A stretch of DNA of 14,414 nucleotides from Candidatus Bathyarchaeota archaeon. Its GTDB lineage: Archaea; Thermoproteota; Bathyarchaeia; Bathyarchaeales; DTEX01. The stretch spans positions 1 through 14,414 of the forward strand of contig PIYJ01000051.1 in assembly GCA_003601725.1 (NCBI GenBank), given 5' to 3'. The number at the start of each line of letters is the position of its first letter. Position 1 is the first letter of the stretch. The notes under the pieces were generated by a model. The model had not been told where the DNA came from. It ran no database searches and worked only from the letters and a program-made list of their open reading frames with translations. Of the stretch, positions 13,765-14,414 are shown piece by piece. Made by a program: the position numbers and the translations under genes.

Positions 13765-13953
13765 ATGGAGTTGAAGGTGGGAGACGACTTTAAATGTCCT
13801 GAGGGACATAAAGCAACAGTAGTGTGGATCAGCGAGGATGAGAAGGTTATAGCAGTTAAGTGTCCCAAGAAACACTTGAAGAAAGTAGTGAAAAGAGCTG
13901 GAGCGATGGAAAGGATCTATGATAATAACATGGTTTTCCTCATCGAGATCTAA
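13765..13953 (+). CDS. Small protein with two CPxxH motifs, possible zinc binder
   Basis: A 62-residue protein that I recognise only as a conserved-hypothetical type. Two matching motifs, CPEGH (11-15) and CPKKH (33-37), supply two Cys and two His at regular spacing and suggest a single zinc site in a small beta-rich fold (TVVWISEDEKVIAVKCP). A basic segment follows (HLKKVVKRAG), then MERIYDNNMVFLIEI. Being small, basic and zinc-ribbon-like next to a translation-linked zinc-ribbon gene, it may bind nucleic acid, but nothing shows this directly. ATG 13765 is preceded by a purine-rich stretch (GAAGAAGA). A hairpin with a T run follows the stop. Confidence 0.8.
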   Translation: MELKVGDDFKCPEGHKATVVWISEDEKVIAVKCPKKHLKKVVKRAGAMERIYDNNMVFLIEI

Positions 13954-13960
13954 CCAGGCG

Positions 13961-14000
13961 GGAGCTTAAATTCGGTGACCTCGAACTTTCTGCTCCTTTT
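13961..14000 (+). terminator. Hairpin with T run after the CPxxH protein gene
   Basis: GGAGC (13961-13965) pairs with GCTCC (13992-13996). Inside, after a 2x2 internal loop, AAATTCG (13968-13974) pairs with CGAA-TTT (13982-13989) with one bulged C. The loop is GTGACCT, and TTTT follows at 13997-14000. This resembles an intrinsic terminator 8 nt after the stop codon. Archaea rarely need hairpins, so it might instead stabilise the 3' end. Confidence 0.5.
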
Positions 14001-14077
14001 CATATTCTCGATTTCAGATCCTTTAATCAACAAAGACGGTGAGATCTGATCTGTTACTAACATTTTTAGATAAAATT

Positions 14078-14085
14078 CTTAAAAA
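14078..14085 (+). promoter_or_regulatory. Possible TATA box for the QueG-like gene
   Basis: CTTAAAAA lies 33-40 nt before ATG 14118; transcription would start near 14108. Only a modest match to the consensus. Confidence 0.3.
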
Positions 14086-14117
14086 TCAGGTTGTCTCCCT
14101 CTTGTTGGGACGAGCCC

Positions 14118-14414
14118 ATGAGTCTAACGGAAGAATTGAGAAGATACGCGGAGAGTCTAAGGCTTGATTTCATAGGGTTTTGTTCTGTTGACGCATTGAA
14201 TGAGGCTCCCGAAGATAGAAGACCGAACGCTTATCTACGGGATGCCGTGAGCGTCATATCTATAGGCTATAAGCTCAACTATGCTTCGATACAAAATCTT
14301 CCTAAAAGCAGAAGCGCATACATGCTTGAGCATGACTATGCGAATAGGCATCTTGATGAAGCCTCTCATCTCATCACCAGATTCCTAGAGAAAAGAGGGT
14401 TCCAAGCAATAGGG
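14118..14414 (+). CDS. QueG-like (COG1600-type) iron-sulphur protein, N-terminal part
   Basis: The first 99 residues of a protein that runs off the window. The start MSLTEELRRYAESLRLDFIGFCSVDAL resembles the N-terminal domain of epoxyqueuosine reductase and related cobalamin/4Fe-4S proteins, where a helix is followed by 'lG-d-iGi-a'. RDAVSVISIGYKLNY matches the 'a-svIsla' strand, and YMLEHDYANRHLDEASHLITRFLEKRGFQAIG fits the 'Y-hdY-n-xLd-xa-xlaxfLexxGyxA' helix. The 4Fe-4S cysteines would come later and are not visible. ATG 14118 is preceded by GGGACGAGCCC, a weak ribosome binding site. Because only the N-terminus is seen, it could be another archaeal member of the family instead of true QueG. 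Confidence 0.7.
   Translation, partial: MSLTEELRRYAESLRLDFIGFCSVDALNEAPEDRRPNAYLRDAVSVISIGYKLNYASIQNLPKSRSAYMLEHDYANRHLDEASHLITRFLEKRGFQAIG

Noticed and set aside
1..14414. Search for CRISPR arrays, insertion sequences, attachment sites and defence genes.
   Set aside because: No regularly spaced repeats, terminal inverted repeats, transposase or nuclease genes were seen.

Overview
This is an archaeal chromosomal window made almost entirely of core housekeeping genes. The evidence is archaeal-type uS19, uL2, uL23, uL4 and uL3, an archaeal EF-1 beta, a two-domain Cdc48/VAT ATPase, a CTP-type riboflavin kinase with an N-terminal helix-turn-helix, and a geranylgeranyl reductase for archaeal lipids. 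Archaeal TATA boxes of the TTTATAT type lie about 25 nt upstream of expected transcript starts, and ribosome binding sites resemble GGAGG or GGTGA. The style of the ribosomal proteins, for example uL3 beginning MGHRKKHAP, suggests a TACK-type lineage, possibly Bathyarchaeia. That placement is an inference and was not tested.

Layout. 1-1020 (+): C-terminal part of arginyl-tRNA synthetase, cut by the window edge. 1059-4340 (-): ribosomal operon uL3-uL4-uL23-uL2-uS19, tightly packed, ending unusually after uS19 and converging on argS. 4511-5660 (-): membrane-dipeptidase-like (M19) gene split by a frameshift. 5798-6826 (-): Gfo/Idh/MocA oxidoreductase. 7027-7830 (-): PAC2-family protein. 8107-8811 (+): riboflavin kinase, divergent from PAC2. 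8815-11251 (-): Cdc48 followed by a small winged-helix-like gene. 11328-11597 (-): EF-1 beta. 11816-13000 (+): geranylgeranyl reductase. 13167-13352 (+): four-CxxC zinc-ribbon protein linked to translation. 13353-13764: a 412-nt gap with a hairpin, a TATA box and possible small ORFs. 13765-13953 (+): small protein with two CPxxH motifs, followed by a terminator-like hairpin. 14118-14414 (+): N-terminus of a QueG-like iron-sulphur protein, cut by the window edge.

The common themes are translation (argS, ribosomal proteins, EF-1 beta, zinc ribbon), protein quality control (Cdc48, PAC2), cofactor synthesis (FMN) and membrane lipid reduction. Many genes start at GTG or TTG, and the Shine-Dalgarno position decides the start for EF-1 beta, the oxidoreductase and the zinc ribbon. 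I found no CRISPR array, transposon, tRNA, rRNA or defence system. The most notable points are the frameshifted M19 gene with altered metal ligands, a 45-nt exact repeat shared by the two Cdc48 ATPase domains, the ribosomal operon ending at uS19, the small gene behind cdc48, and the structured gap at 13353-13764. I see no convincing undescribed system.
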